A stretch of DNA of 64,000 nt from Phytophthora sp. 'mugwort' (GCA_033558025.1 JAUCEF010000006.1:4278001-4342000); one strand, 5' to 3'; shown: positions 12,701 through 20,926, counted from the first letter of the stretch. The notes: generated from the sequence alone by a model not told the origin. Translations and numbers: made by a program.

Positions 12701-15700
12701 TAAATGAAGTTTACATAATAGCTCAAGGCATGAAGTTGGTGCTCAGCACTGACAGCCAGTTGTGCATGTTGCTTCAGCAAATCACAGAAACGGAAAACAT
12801 CGCGCAGATTGAATTCCCAAGGCGCACCAAGACGGCCGTACTTGCAAGTCACCATAGTGTCTTCGTGTACCGCTCGGTTGAAGCCGATCATCCTCTCCAG
12901 CAAAGTTTGACCCGCAAAGATCGAGTTATTCATTTCTGTTCCCGCAACTGCACAATGTAGCGAAGGGTACATTGAGCTCGCGATATGGATCAGATCCTGC
13001 TCGTGCAATGTCTCAACGAAGACTCGCGTAAATCGGTTCAAGAACGACTTTGGCAGTCCCTTACGACCACCGCCCTGCCGAAGCGGGTTTTGTGCAGCAA
13101 ACACACGGAAAGTCGGCGGGCACTCAAATTCTCTATCGAGTTCCGGAATGTAGACGCTTCCTCGGTGATCCAGACATGAGTTCAAACCCTCCAGGACGGA
13201 TTGCGACGCCAAGTTAAGCTCGTCGAGTAAGACCCAGTCGCCAGCTTTCAAAGCACGCAGGAACACGCCGTCGCACCACTCAAACATGCCGTTAGAGCTT
13301 CCACCCTCAGTCGTTTTTCCTTCCGCGTTAGCCGCATCTTCGCCCGACGATGATGCAGCGGGGAGGTCCGAACCGAAAAGATCGGAAATATCCGTCTGCT
13401 CTGACAGGTTGATGCGCACAAGGCGGTGACCAGACGCTGCCGCCAGTGCACTGATCAAACTGGTCTTGCCGACACCCGGAGAACCTTCCAAAATGACCGG
13501 GCGGTTGACCTGCATAGCACGCAATACGCGATACAAGTTGGACATTGTCGTCGGCGCCTTCAGTGAGAATGCTGGCTTTCTTCGCACGGGGTCCGGTCCG
13601 CGTGGAATTAGGAACGGGCTAATGCCAAACTTGTCCTCAGTGGCCTTCTCGGAAGCAAAGGAGTTCAGCTGGTCAATGCTGTTTTCGACAGAGAGCGTCG
13701 TGACATTCAGCGAGTCGATCACCTTTTGCTTAACAAGTTGGTCATCATCTGGCACCAGCGCCAGCAAGTAGCGGTACGCCTCCTCTCTAGCCTTCAACGC
13801 CGTGTGCAGTGCTTTGTCAGAGCCGAGGCCCAAACCATCCAAAATTGACAAGGCAGCACCTTGCACAAACGCTGTCCACGCTGTTACTTTCACTGACGAA
13901 TCGACGTCCGCCTTCTTCACAACAGACAAGATGAAATGAATCCAACTTAGAATATCACGCAAAGTTACAGCTCCGCAACCACCGACGCCTCCGTTTGCCT
14001 CGTTAAACGTCTTCACGAAGCTCAGGATAGGGACGCACAACGAAGCCAAATCATCCATTGCCGCTGATGGACTAGCGCGAGGTAATGGTACAATTTCGCG
14101 GGGTCCTACCAGTCTATCATGAATGATCGTAGCGATATCGTCCAAATCGGAGATTGCTGGTACCCAGATCTCGGTAAAACGGTTACGCAAGGCAGGAGAC
14201 AGCTCACGCTTACCAAAATCACCACCAGGGTTCATTGTCGCCATCACACGCCACTTTGAGTGAGCTTCAATCTCTTCCACTTGATCGCCACCTTTTTCGG
14301 CAAGTAATAGTGTCCGCGTCGGCTCCAGGACACTGTTTAGGCGTTCTAGTACGGCATCTTCTGCAAGATTTACTTCGTCGATCAGAATCAAATCACCATT
14401 CTTCATGGACTCCACTAAAGGACCATCAGCCCACTCGAAAATGGACTGGAACCGACGCCTCAGGGCATCAATCCGTTCAACCAGCTCCTTCTGTGGTACT
14501 GAACCACCGTCCACAACACGACTCCGCACACTCTCATATTTGGCCAGCATCGCAGTTATACCCAATGACTTGGTCTCCTCCCGTCGCTGCTCAATCTCCT
14601 GTTCATCGATATATCCGTCACACATCGCAAATAAGTTCACAAGTGCTTCTAGCAACTCGTGTGCGGTCTTCTCCTTTCCTCGCACAGGTCGCAAGCAACC
14701 AAGGAAATCCGAAGTCTCAGTATGCTGATGACAATTCAGAATGTGAAGCGGCTGGGAGAAAAGCAGCGAGTATAACTGGCAAACTGTAGTCTTGCCACAA
14801 CCAGTTTCTCCAACCAAAAGTACAGGTTCCTCGTTCTGCAAACAGCGTCCAACAAGAGCAAAGAGTCTACGTAGCGACTTAGTCACACTGATTTTTTCCA
14901 AGCCTGTTGCATTACCTGCTGACTTGGGCTCCCCGTTGCTGGGTTTGCCGGTGGCTGCTTCCTCAACAGCCTGCTCCACCATTGCTTGAACACGCTCAAA
15001 CTGTTCCTTGGTTCCCCATACCGTCTCCTGTTCAATCTCACCATTCTCATTCAGTAGATTTGACTCGCGGGGTTTACCGTTGTAGTACAGAGCATTCAAA
15101 TCGATTTTGACGTTGCACTTCTTCTCCAGCACTTGTTTTACCACTTCCTTCTCCTCGTCCTTCCGCAATCGCTCCGCCAGCAAACAGTATCCCTCCTCCG
15201 CCAGAGCTTGCTTAGTCGCCGGTCGACGTTCAGCCCATCGAAGCAAATCTCGGGTCGTAATGAAGCCCGACTTTCCCGCGAAAACGGATGACTGCTGTCG
15301 AACGAGCTGGAGTTGCCGCATGATGTCAATCAAAATTCCACAATACGACGGGGGCAACGAGCTACGCTCCTGCAAAATTGTTTGGAGCTCGTTTGCTGCT
15401 ACTTCATCTACTTGAATCTCCAAAAATCGATTTCGGAACGCGCGTGATAGTACTTTTCTTCCCCCATAAAGACCAGGAGGGTTTTGTGTCGCGAACAGCA
15501 TGAATTTTGGATGGGGTTTTACTGTTTCCTGCGTTTCTGGCAGGAACAGCTCGCGGTTATCATCCAACAGTCGGTTAAGAGCCTCCAACACCTCAGATGG
15601 AGCCAAATTCAACTCATCCAAGATGATCCACCAGCCTTTGCGAACAGCCTCTACCAAAACACCTTCCTTAAACGTAAGCTTGCCATTGGAATCCGAGACG

Positions 15701-18700
15701 TAGCTTCCGAGATACTCCTGAATATCCGTGTGCTCGTGGTTGTTGATACGCACGCACTTTTGTCCGATACGTGCAGCCAGATACCCAATTAGTGATGTTT
15801 TACCAGCAGAAGTTGGTCCCTGCAACAACACGGGATACTTCCCAATTAAAGCTGCACGTGACACGTGACGCAAATTCTCTTCGACCGACTTCGTAAGCAC
15901 GAACTTTCGTCGAGAAGTCACCGGATCTGGTAGTGAATCGTCCCTCGGAGCTTGGAAATCACCTTTTCGAACCCAGTAGGAGCTTACCAAGACAAACTCG
16001 TTTTTTTTTTTCAAGCCACCAGGACATGGCGGAGAGCGCTTCAGTTCTTTCGCCTTGATCGTCTTTGCAAATGTGTTCTTGATGAGTTTCTCAAGATATT
16101 GACGCGATTCCATTTCAAGCTGTGTACAAAAGGTTGAGCAAAAACCTTCAAACATTGCTCGGGATGTGCCGTAGCCCCGCTGAATTAATATGCGCGTGAT
16201 ATGGAGGGCCTGACTCAACGTACGAAGCGAGTAGCGAGGCTTGTGCCGTGCACCGTCGCTCAACCGTAGTTCAGCTTGTTTTCTTGCATCCAGGTAAAAC
16301 TCAACCGTCTCTGGTACCAGAGCACCTGTAATTTCCCTGAACTGGTGGTGCACCACCATTTGCAAATCAGAAGGGTTGACGCACTCATCGACGTAAATCT
16401 CCGTAAATCGATTGCGGAGGGAAGGCGGCAGGTCCTTCTTTCCAACGTCTGTAGACGGGTTCATTGCACCAAAAAGACGGAAGTTAGGGTGCGGGCGGAT
16501 GATTTCGACATCTCCGCGCTCCGTGAGAGAGAATGCACTTGTGTCGTGCTCCAGCAACGTACTAATGCGCTCCAATGTATCGGATGATGCAAGATTGATT
16601 TCATCGAGCAGCACCCAATGACCTTCTCGAAGAGCTTTCACTAGGACACCCTCCACAAACGAAAAGGCGAAGTGTGATTCAGCTTGTTCTTTCTGTCGTT
16701 CGAATCTCACCACGTCAGCCTCAAAGGTATCCCATCGGTGCACCAAAACACTTGTCGAAGTACCGGCCGTAGACATCTTGTTACTACCTGCAGGTTCAGA
16801 CTCCGTTACGTTGCGATCAGCTCCACTGCTGCTCTGAAGCTTCGAGTTAGCCATTTGGATGGCCTTCCGTATACCTTTTACCAGTTTCTTCCAGTCCTTG
16901 TGTTCCAATGCTATCCGAACCATGTTGAGAAAACCAGAATTGCTCTTTTGTGAAAACGTAGCAGTAAACAGATCCACAAATTCCATGTACAATGGACGCG
17001 CAAGCAGGTGAATTTCTACGGGTTTAAAACCTCCCACGAGATCGGAACTATCACTCTGGATATTCAAGTTTTGAACGATCAGGCGCTGACCCATTGCTGC
17101 CGCCATGTGCTGGATGATCGTGGTTTTACCACAGCCAGTCTCACCGATAAGCAAAGCTGGTTCACAGGTTGCTACAATGGCAGCCATTTTCTCCAGCAGA
17201 CGCAGCACGTGGCCAGTCATCACCACAGAGCTAGTAGCTGGCTTGTCGCCTTGCTCAAGCTGCGTCTGCTGCGACAGTGTCGGCAAGTGTACCCGACCAA
17301 ACTCCACCTCGTGTGTGCTGACCGCAACATGAGGTTTATGCTGCTCGAGATAGTACTCAATCTTTTCGGCTTGTACTTCCCAAATGGCTCCCAACGCACA
17401 AGCCGAGTGTAAGCGTGTCTTCGTATCCCGAACACCCGCACAAAAGACATCCAGAGCCTCCACCACAATGCGCATACGCTCGTCCTCAGTAACATAATCG
17501 TGACCGGAAGATGAGCTATCGCTAGTAGAGCCCGAGGCGTAGTAAGAGAAGTGATAAATCCGCTTGCACCACTTCAACAAATCGCGCAGGCAAAAATCAC
17601 GTCCGTAGTTACGTCGTGTCTCCTTCCAGAGATGTGCGGGGCCACCGATCTCTTCGCTCGTATTGCCCGAAACTGCATTGTAAGTGATCATGATTTTGGA
17701 AACGACGTGTCGTGGGATTTTCGTGAAGCGAGTCAGCATGATTTGTTCGATCTCGCTGTCTGCAAGCGGTGCAACGGCGACGCTCGTCCAAACAGACCCC
17801 TGGAATCCCTTGGGCATTTGGTGTCCATGCGTCGTCGTTCCAAAAATCTGGAAGTTTGAGTGTGCCACCAGCAATTCGCCACGACCCGGAAGAACCATTT
17901 CGCGCGTCTCAAGCAGCGGCATAAGCGCCGCCAGCACCTCGAACGGTGCACGATCGATATCCTCGATGACGACCCATCGGCCTGAGAGCACGGCAGTTGT
18001 AAGCGCACCAGGTTGCCAAGTAAATTCGCCTGGGACATCTGTGCACACATACGATCCCAAAAGCGTTTTGCTGTCAATCTGGTCGTCCAGGTGCAGCTCG
18101 ACCATGTCACCGTTGCCAGACAGTCGAGCAAGCTCACGAATCGTAGCCGTTTTTCCGCATCCACCAGGGCCTGCTACCAAAATTGGTTGCTTTAGACCAA
18201 GCGCAATAGCGAGCGACTGCATGTTCCGCTTGGTCGATGGCGTGGCCACCAGCGGTTCGGTGGCCGCTGAAGCTTCCTCTGAGACGTGTCGTTGCTGGTG
18301 CAGCTTGCTCGTCGGGACGACCACACCAAAAATGTTCTGAAGCGAGCTGTGGAAAGGCACTGGCTGTGTCTCTGCCACGTCATTTTCACCCTGTTGCTGA
18401 TATACGCTCAATTCGATGAGCTGTTCCTGTCGAGTCGCGTCCTCCGTGTGCAGCTCTAGTTCAATCTGTCGCACCGCTGGGCTGTTTCCACTCACAGCAG
18501 CGTCCTCACCAACGCTCAATCCATCGAGAAAAGCGTTCCTTTGTGCGTTGCCCATCTTTAATACCAGCGCCGTGGCGCGCGCCGCATACCAGCGGACATG
18601 CGAGTCGTCGTGGAAACTAAGCGGGAAAAATGGTGTCCAGTTCCACAGCGATGTCAGTTCCACGGGTCTTGCTCTCAGTAACTGGAAGGCCGTCTTGGCG

Positions 18701-19269
18701 ATGCGACGCAGTCTTCCAAGCGTCTCGTCGTTCTGCTTCTTCTGCGTGGTCACGACGTCCGCGAACGCGAAGAAGCACGGCGCCGACTCAAAGTATTGCT
18801 GCACCAAGGTGCTAGTGGCTGGCAAGTACGTCAGCAGCTCAGCCAGCGTAGCAGCCAAGAGCTCGCTGCGCTTCATGCTATCGGAGCACTCATTGTATTG
18901 GTGCTGCTCCTGTTCGTACAGCTGAAGCGACGAGTCCGTAAGCCGCACCATTAGGTCCAGCAGGAAAGGCCGCAGGTGTTTGACGACGAGCACGCGCAGC
19001 TCGGCGTGCGTGAGGCAAGAGGCCAGCGCTTGCAGTTGCATAACGGAGTGATGGTCTTGCTCTTCAATTGTAGGGTAAGACGTCGCCAGCGCTTGAAGAG
19101 CCGGGTGCGTCTTCAGCGCGTCGTCGTCGATGGCGCTCACAGCAGCCAGTAACTGCTGCAGCCCGGCGTGCAGACGGCCGACACTCACCATGCGCTGCTC
19201 CGGTGCGTCCCAGCTGCTGTCGTCGTTGTCTGCTGCGCGTCGCGCATCATATCGTTCCACGCCAGCCAT
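760..19269 (-). CDS. MDN1: Midasin, AAA+ ATPase of pre-60S ribosome assembly (MDN1/Rea1)
   Basis: Midasin is a dynein-like nuclear ATPase that pulls assembly factors (Ytm1, Rsa4) off maturing 60S subunits. The frame is one uninterrupted exon of about 6,169 codons, a somewhat larger protein than yeast Rea1. Six P-loops are visible, starting near residues 367 (GPGGCGKT), 709 (GETGCGKT), 1151 (GPTSAGKT), 1487 (GETGCGKT), 1929 (GSPGVGKT) and 2277 (GPPASGKT). Each is followed by a Walker B-like LLDE, LIDE or related segment. A long helical linker follows, then a Glu/Asp-rich tract at about residues 5200-5815. The protein ends in a MIDAS (VWA-like) domain with DDSES at residue 5958 and a later ISDGRFDSDGR. 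The same frame extends upstream to an ATG at 19431. I prefer 19269 because the extra 54 residues look unconserved and an Initiator-like motif lies between the two ATGs. No break was seen. Confidence 0.95.
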   Translation of the reverse strand: MAGVERYDARRAADNDDSSWDAPEQRMVSVGRLHAGLQQLLAAVSAIDDDALKTHPALQALATSYPTIEEQDHHSVMQLQALASCLTHAELRVLVVKHLRPFLLDLMVRLTDSSLQLYEQEQHQYNECSDSMKRSELLAATLAELLTYLPATSTLVQQYFESAPCFFAFADVVTTQKKQNDETLGRLRRIAKTAFQLLRARPVELTSLWNWTPFFPLSFHDDSHVRWYAARATALVLKMGNAQRNAFLDGLSVGEDAAVSGNSPAVRQIELELHTEDATRQEQLIELSVYQQQGENDVAETQPVPFHSSLQNIFGVVVPTSKLHQQRHVSEEASAATEPLVATPSTKRNMQSLAIALGLKQPILVAGPGGCGKTATIRELARLSGNGDMVELHLDDQIDSKTLLGSYVCTDVPGEFTWQPGALTTAVLSGRWVVIEDIDRAPFEVLAALMPLLETREMVLPGRGELLVAHSNFQIFGTTTHGHQMPKGFQGSVWTSVAVAPLADSEIEQIMLTRFTKIPRHVVSKIMITYNAVSGNTSEEIGGPAHLWKETRRNYGRDFCLRDLLKWCKRIYHFSYYASGSTSDSSSSGHDYVTEDERMRIVVEALDVFCAGVRDTKTRLHSACALGAIWEVQAEKIEYYLEQHKPHVAVSTHEVEFGRVHLPTLSQQTQLEQGDKPATSSVVMTGHVLRLLEKMAAIVATCEPALLIGETGCGKTTIIQHMAAAMGQRLIVQNLNIQSDSSDLVGGFKPVEIHLLARPLYMEFVDLFTATFSQKSNSGFLNMVRIALEHKDWKKLVKGIRKAIQMANSKLQSSSGADRNVTESEPAGSNKMSTAGTSTSVLVHRWDTFEADVVRFERQKEQAESHFAFSFVEGVLVKALREGHWVLLDEINLASSDTLERISTLLEHDTSAFSLTERGDVEIIRPHPNFRLFGAMNPSTDVGKKDLPPSLRNRFTEIYVDECVNPSDLQMVVHHQFREITGALVPETVEFYLDARKQAELRLSDGARHKPRYSLRTLSQALHITRILIQRGYGTSRAMFEGFCSTFCTQLEMESRQYLEKLIKNTFAKTIKAKELKRSPPCPGGLKKKNEFVLVSSYWVRKGDFQAPRDDSLPDPVTSRRKFVLTKSVEENLRHVSRAALIGKYPVLLQGPTSAGKTSLIGYLAARIGQKCVRINNHEHTDIQEYLGSYVSDSNGKLTFKEGVLVEAVRKGWWIILDELNLAPSEVLEALNRLLDDNRELFLPETQETVKPHPKFMLFATQNPPGLYGGRKVLSRAFRNRFLEIQVDEVAANELQTILQERSSLPPSYCGILIDIMRQLQLVRQQSSVFAGKSGFITTRDLLRWAERRPATKQALAEEGYCLLAERLRKDEEKEVVKQVLEKKCNVKIDLNALYYNGKPRESNLLNENGEIEQETVWGTKEQFERVQAMVEQAVEEAATGKPSNGEPKSAGNATGLEKISVTKSLRRLFALVGRCLQNEEPVLLVGETGCGKTTVCQLYSLLFSQPLHILNCHQHTETSDFLGCLRPVRGKEKTAHELLEALVNLFAMCDGYIDEQEIEQRREETKSLGITAMLAKYESVRSRVVDGGSVPQKELVERIDALRRRFQSIFEWADGPLVESMKNGDLILIDEVNLAEDAVLERLNSVLEPTRTLLLAEKGGDQVEEIEAHSKWRVMATMNPGGDFGKRELSPALRNRFTEIWVPAISDLDDIATIIHDRLVGPREIVPLPRASPSAAMDDLASLCVPILSFVKTFNEANGGVGGCGAVTLRDILSWIHFILSVVKKADVDSSVKVTAWTAFVQGAALSILDGLGLGSDKALHTALKAREEAYRYLLALVPDDDQLVKQKVIDSLNVTTLSVENSIDQLNSFASEKATEDKFGISPFLIPRGPDPVRRKPAFSLKAPTTMSNLYRVLRAMQVNRPVILEGSPGVGKTSLISALAAASGHRLVRINLSEQTDISDLFGSDLPAASSSGEDAANAEGKTTEGGSSNGMFEWCDGVFLRALKAGDWVLLDELNLASQSVLEGLNSCLDHRGSVYIPELDREFECPPTFRVFAAQNPLRQGGGRKGLPKSFLNRFTRVFVETLHEQDLIHIASSMYPSLHCAVAGTEMNNSIFAGQTLLERMIGFNRAVHEDTMVTCKYGRLGAPWEFNLRDVFRFCDLLKQHAQLAVSAEHQLHALSYYVNFIYVERMRSARDRELISRRFEEFFCVKPMDLSAVSLRMSADFVEIGSALLERRQNMPIGRIAPPLFNFLLKPIEALAHCVNMSWPALLVGPPASGKTSSVRLLAALSGNTLHELGMSAGTDSTELLGCFEQVDVGRKLRDIKHKIQQVYETVLQQLMLASASVGVTQKKRAAILKKAKRLSSTWWALTTREKYYSENASSQRNDGTGKNHKTRKLPKGQLDEVIVDLMRDVVGMLGKTEAKNEETLSVLAGLSADIDNLMKLSKSNSIASCFEWVDGTLIQAMEKGEWILLDNVNFCSSSVLDRLNSLMETDGEMLINECGIINGKLRVIKPHKNFRIFLAMDSQYGEVSRAMRNRCVEIALADEDASRLDLIKIPLACGIPGFALSRAFQAAHELVLSKLGEFMADSKYGRINRRHLQSWSLLASAELSRGVQPLNAIAESFQRVYSDGLLAQLDLSQEVLELFLSAFQTSQQSSQDQRVLPTIAAPSTFVLCQQSERFILQRDVAYLEHRVLSSQKSENNDADDLQLSWLTSNLSVAKSEGISSTDGDSNTDAWLSNIALRCKRKEINYSHKSLEEARDHLSSKSFFGLDDANTLSVTLAPFALRRIVEVTSTCGGSTTTDAPMTADRLLFAVEKIARGAYGNVSTLRSVELLARFLQSMTKTALYTNISGKIDETLRRLTSLFDSSIGLPPTPVYLAANHAAFLRLRSLVAEQSSRTPSNRFELESLWESLLIAQRQLELLDGVEWLRFCEQEQYRDVDALFASSSKDNRRKRNKGESRRLDSSLNALSVLQQSYAVHEYHADRSNVNNELTFLVHPLLNKFNSFLSAFIENFSNLTMDPVFFEAVQAVVRDRFEFSIQLRMQVFEWTHFLIHWQWLKKSLLRLAKLIEQHPAGSFAWSPHWNDLLDMSERMQDTIEKLIGCGSSKNVLWKKGGHSLLPSNADLWKAEFLLNRLSKTFMQVHSTSFSALSVGASGGPAEGRVDVLALLFGGVASMEAAMKSGKLDVSSLFYVDVDTRKEVLYALCAFSYLAQEQTRGKNGGISRTRQPHALMAEELFKLPSVLLMKLQDKQAEMTELISMKTLYLSEIEDNADSHVDLLSEEDSRIGKDAPILLFDMKESALLMDRIVTFQLSPLFEHALARQELQAITELVRVLNMYRLCKSDLSQTRYSEVVKAVSDVLKMLEGIIEDLLHLGLRDPACFYAYQDIVWCGHKFVSLEISQETQSEQAAELERFVSVVQTHLNGVLFRFHQFLRCNSFNQVDLISLEVFDTRRKLRKANRRLPAVSTDAADHSQVIAGYPRLFQAVQSAVVLKNIAEVDLEESMCPTSEAQMRSARLEKIKRHFAKEQAPTGKIMSKASISFVRELFVATVLAFESTFQEGFASAQWKETQSLLFQFVDKPQTFDGKSQAALLKSLQASGDGTFVTLIDALVAPLMTALAITTKEQRTCRGSPSGLGESMAMLGLWRFRLLLPSSPVDPVTKPLVKKENLLNRLAMLTMQDVANSSIQRLNPSPMSSVEVVENAARSLQELYVQVMEVSAHAIQRYQPSERRGDSGAIDSNKFGMRSVATSVFGELFRDLLRFNTTVMPAEKMSALLSTVRSSTSSQQRKRELLRELDMFQQTSESFLAQLSKKYEECFRDILEPVAAAIYCVKEGIALVTLSLYEQIKETSLKEQQKETLTLSLVQFPSTLNVNSVDQSWRGIQLMLRTVGTPATSLLFGAGVSNKRKVEVALLDVALAKMEFLFRETVTTSRRYRALDSSAVDTALGSSKTLFDLFLAKWQEQKEREEQKRKEEEELFKYKVRQLDLETEEDLLEKEYREQFPDYSTRDFQAFLSPEQATAANTEGPSLPADLDMLITDRIMQRLCETHVKLYAETANSEIAFTKDEIVSTFARAFSLAVKLRKSLNATASATIESAAASSGILAASLVQARLGGSVGTKKGGVPSFQALDSDYIRGIDFHRDPLVKEVVLVAEPLQRLLVKVQSLLSQWPDHAILQQIVLIADRIRNFEISSPLVRTLTGVELLLRKAQEWEMYAARAYSIGEELSTLSALVTRWRKLELYSWPHLLYVREKQHRFAAQKTWINMYSLLTAQFESDGAMLDVAELDRANPHNMQWLHLNHLSKWLFTPLHENRARIQALSEAARESLVKQREFITRLFETLDAYIRSCPIGQYETRLLVVYSFCAQLFMELWSPSERQGSSVDFTGKSSKYALANMLYHLYRYYGQHLGYLERQWSGLKAPIQRKLVEFVKICRWDEQTYYSLAESAEKSHRKLMKFVRNYDAVLTLSMQTVIDGSTDSGITKEGGFVGIHSTKAELAGLDDSVVVPKDVEQHDENEQETSSDGEPTVGDNTKSKSVKEEEPEETEKPPVLRLIHTAVPAVVSDTSGGVVMLQTSSYVEKLPTLSKRIAKYTQKHILSFERVKRRQQVRGLCEDLCETIFYRMFKLQKATGLPKGAKKKALIDLLSELKAQGLAYHRLQLPVEQQHIQQLFELDVPDVENCLHVDQLEAAMDLESLGTTSTVRKGKKQSKKKAKGGQHVEISEETSKNSPMWLWQRADGYYYRFLGQLASLRYSAVTSFSHDLSSSETDRMSGYAENMLFTMLQQRQILHATSLSHEKLVDGLTTLNLMKKFKKNYLVADSIDKAGVNPKTANEWQSFQQTSIVPLRHSLREVEISVLQILQQSPETGSIVLEVQQSFQRIFERCDAIQDSFTESAGLTQSLGVPAIPHRAVNASEDAGGDAAILSFARQSKRVYGVSPVISRVESLADGSEAQKLPVAVDVLLANTARFNEIHGLLANISSAFVTMTTPSCFEDFLAEYACIVRDDGKFKQTLKETSSSSHAPSGDRTVYEHESAQALATFGEQYDKLVETVLVSIQDLTKLSKETDSAPTHTEDDEDSKAQSLRDELTMLSAMAKDSRVNHIASQLANLLELLQVQYAQLANTQSEEWQRVFVTCLSLLERFEPSLVDMRGISRQLLVDFLVAHKSVMKLDFVLVRIFRNLFQHGFCRTDEKNDEEGEGSAGNMQFQDDVEGTGMGEGEGKKDVSNEIEDEEQLLGLQGDQQEEPEPPADQKPDDTGLEMQNDFEGTMQDVPDDEKEDQDENEDDEEELNREMGEFDQDDENVVDEKMWGEDSDDDDDNIDKEKEKFEEESKVEGEALEDEVRGKDGDEEDKDDSNKKEEDKQKPQLDQSDDKGGDDDRDDGDDGEDGDDEKVEEDVNDDFEDKYEEHHDVDPTEREEGHDEDEAEEEHGDELPEDMQLDKDGNGGDDDDANGDKPDEDTDTLDDPEDETAEDEANGEETAGADEDEDADEENEEEQPDNAVQLGGGGLEDEPEQAEDKEEEDAEQDQIPESTEEEQAASTVAGTQSKDGQDELEADEKEAEDQEMEDTNAQEQDQEQNNDDSSSSSAQKQSNSSDQDAKQEWKPQSQVDSNPDQERPREKRRDRREPNPYRNAQEAQEHWKKRVEIVDRSNKEEESDNNSSEKQEKATEMTTAEFVDDDEEMDDVEHALAAADENQIMNQPRSEEEEDENVEMKEEETNAGNGATAMEVDEEEEEKKTKEGIDEKEPQIKPKLAKQEPNPDSDSAEERATKQEDQKLDEEMKPENPAQGGEHELLDDETERLPSRLRDLDLTNSIQDQDEGDEAEAKAVKLLSPDEVATLRDELDSFIANWSSQLEQERGADLWAKYTALTAGASQRLCEQLRLVLEPMLRAKLEGDFRTGKRINMRKVIPYIASQFRKDKIWLRRTRPSKRQYQVMIAIDDSESMADNHAGRLALEALATLCKGMTQLEVGELSVVKFGQDLELLHAFDTPFTDDAGSRLIGRFGFQQKKTNMVQTLDTILQLLETAKQSSSASSSTVEFTQIVFLISDGRFDSDGRIRIRKLIETALERQQLIVLLIVDQGAAENEDDNNQQTSILDTQSVTFEKGKVHMVPYLENYPFPYYVLLPTSAMLPEILSDSLRQWFEMLQAKS

Positions 19270-19280
19270 TCGAGTAGAGT

Positions 19281-19302
19281 GCGAATTGGCGGAGTGAATG
19301 TC
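19281..19302 (-). promoter_or_regulatory. Possible oomycete Initiator plus flanking element of midasin
   Basis: Read on the minus strand, this stretch contains CATTCAC followed about 9 bases later by CCAATTCGC. It resembles the oomycete core promoter pairing of an Initiator (YCAYTYY) with a downstream CAWTTT-type flanking element, although the spacing is looser than consensus. It lies 12-33 bases upstream of the ATG at 19269 and inside the longer frame that starts at 19431. That position argues for the shorter protein. Confidence 0.3.
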
Positions 19303-19772
19303 AGTCACTTCGTCCGCTGCTACCGTGAAGCGGTGTGAACCAGTGCGGATTGAAGCGACGCAATTGACTCGCGGCGACCAACCAAAACTTTCGTGGACGT
19401 GCAACATACCAGGGAATAGCACTGTATCCATTTCGATAAGTACGATACGACTTTCATTACATGTATACTACATGCATATAAGACACTATAGTTCAGTGGC
19501 TAGGAAAACTATTTTTTATAAGGCCGTGTTCGTAATCCGGATTAATACAACACTCCACTCAAAAATTTAGCTCATAACTTGGCTTCTACGTTAAATTAGA
19601 GGCCGCTGTTTAAATATGTTTTACCAATCAGAAAGAGGTGAATAGAGGGATTGCGACAACTAGATTTCGAAGCGCGTGGTTGGCTGGTATACAGCGACAT
19701 CGATTTGGCACCACGACAAAACTTAGGGACAAAAAAATACTTGTTTTTTCAATATAAGATGTACCCGTATTC

Positions 19773-20761
19773 CTAGTAGTCGATTTTGTCTCCCTTTATG
19801 AAGGCAACCTTGAAACAGCAAGTCGGCATGGAGCCCATCAGATCGTGTAGCTCTTTTATTGTCACCGATTCCCACGTTTGCATGACGGCAGCAGAAAGCT
19901 CTAAGGTGGAGTTGTATTGCTTCCCGTTACTGTAGACTTTTCTAGCCAAAATTGCCCAGACATCGGGTTTAAGATCAGGGGAGCGAGCAGGCCAGTCAAA
20001 AAGCTGCATCCCGATCTCTTTGGAAACCAATGTGGTCGCGCGGGAAGCAGCATTATCCTGCATGAACACAAAGTCTGTCCCGTAGTTCTTGTGGGAGAAC
20101 AGTAGTATGTGCTCCGACACCGTGTAGATGTAGAGGCCAGAGTTCTGACGCCCTTCCAGCAAGACCAACTCCGACTTTCCCTTGTACCCAAATGATCCAA
20201 GAAATCCTAATCGTTTCATTTTCCGAATAATTGTTCGACGGGTTGCTTCTACCCCACACCATTAGTGACCCTCCACCATTCTGCCTTTTCTTGTAGCGGC
20301 GAGGAGGGCGCCGAAAGTCCTGCCAGTAGTGCTTATACCGTCAGGACCATCCAAGTTAATTTTTTCTCATCAGAAAAAAATGATAGGGGTCAAACCACTT
20401 CTTTTTGGGCAGCCGTCGATAGCCGCTCGGTGAGCTCAAGGCAAACATCCTTGTGCTCCTTTGTTAGCGGTAACGTATTATCCATTTTAGAGTAGACTAG
20501 GTAGTCAACCCGAGACAAACGTATCTGAATTGTACGCACCACACATGACAAACCGTGGCTAGCCTTCATTTCAGCCGCTGAATACTCCCCTGTGGCAGCG
20601 GCACGAACAACTTGGCGCCGTTGGCGGTCAGTGAGGCTTGGCGGGCGGCCTCCCTTCTCCTTTAGTGCTGCAGATGGGTGAAGGGCACAGCTAACGACCC
20701 CAAGGCCGCTCTCGTAGAGGCCCTTCATGCTCCACGCTCCCGCCATTGATGGGTGGTCCAC
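19773..20761 (-). pseudogene. Tc1-like transposase, frameshifted
   Basis: Two frames together cover a Tc1-family transposase. The upstream part (20761-20390) carries the helix-turn-helix region (GRPPSLTDRQRRQVVRAA). It continues into FSDEKKFNLDGPDG, which holds the first catalytic aspartate, after which the frame shifts. In another frame the typical Tc1 sequence QNGGGSLMVWG follows. The downstream part (20219-19773) has FMQDNAASRATT with the second catalytic aspartate and WPARSPDLKP. The expected NPIENVW segment with the third acidic residue is shortened to KPDVW. The frameshift and the altered third site indicate a dead copy. Confidence 0.8.
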
Positions 20762-20896
20762 GCCCCATAGTGAAATAGAACAATAAGTCCAGTTTCAGGA
20801 GAATAGCTTATGACCATCACTCTGTCTATCCAAAAACCAAGTCATTTTTTGTCCCTAGGTTTTGTCGTGGTGCAAATCGATGTCGTTGTATATCAG

Positions 20897-20926
20897 CCCC
20901 CCCCCCCCCCCCCCCCACACACACAC
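20897..20926. repeat. C20 homopolymer plus short CA repeat
   Basis: A run of 20 cytosines is followed by a short CA tract. It lies inside the right inverted repeat of the Tc1-like element and is absent from the matching part of the left arm, so it expanded after insertion. Assembly length here is unreliable. Confidence 0.9.
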
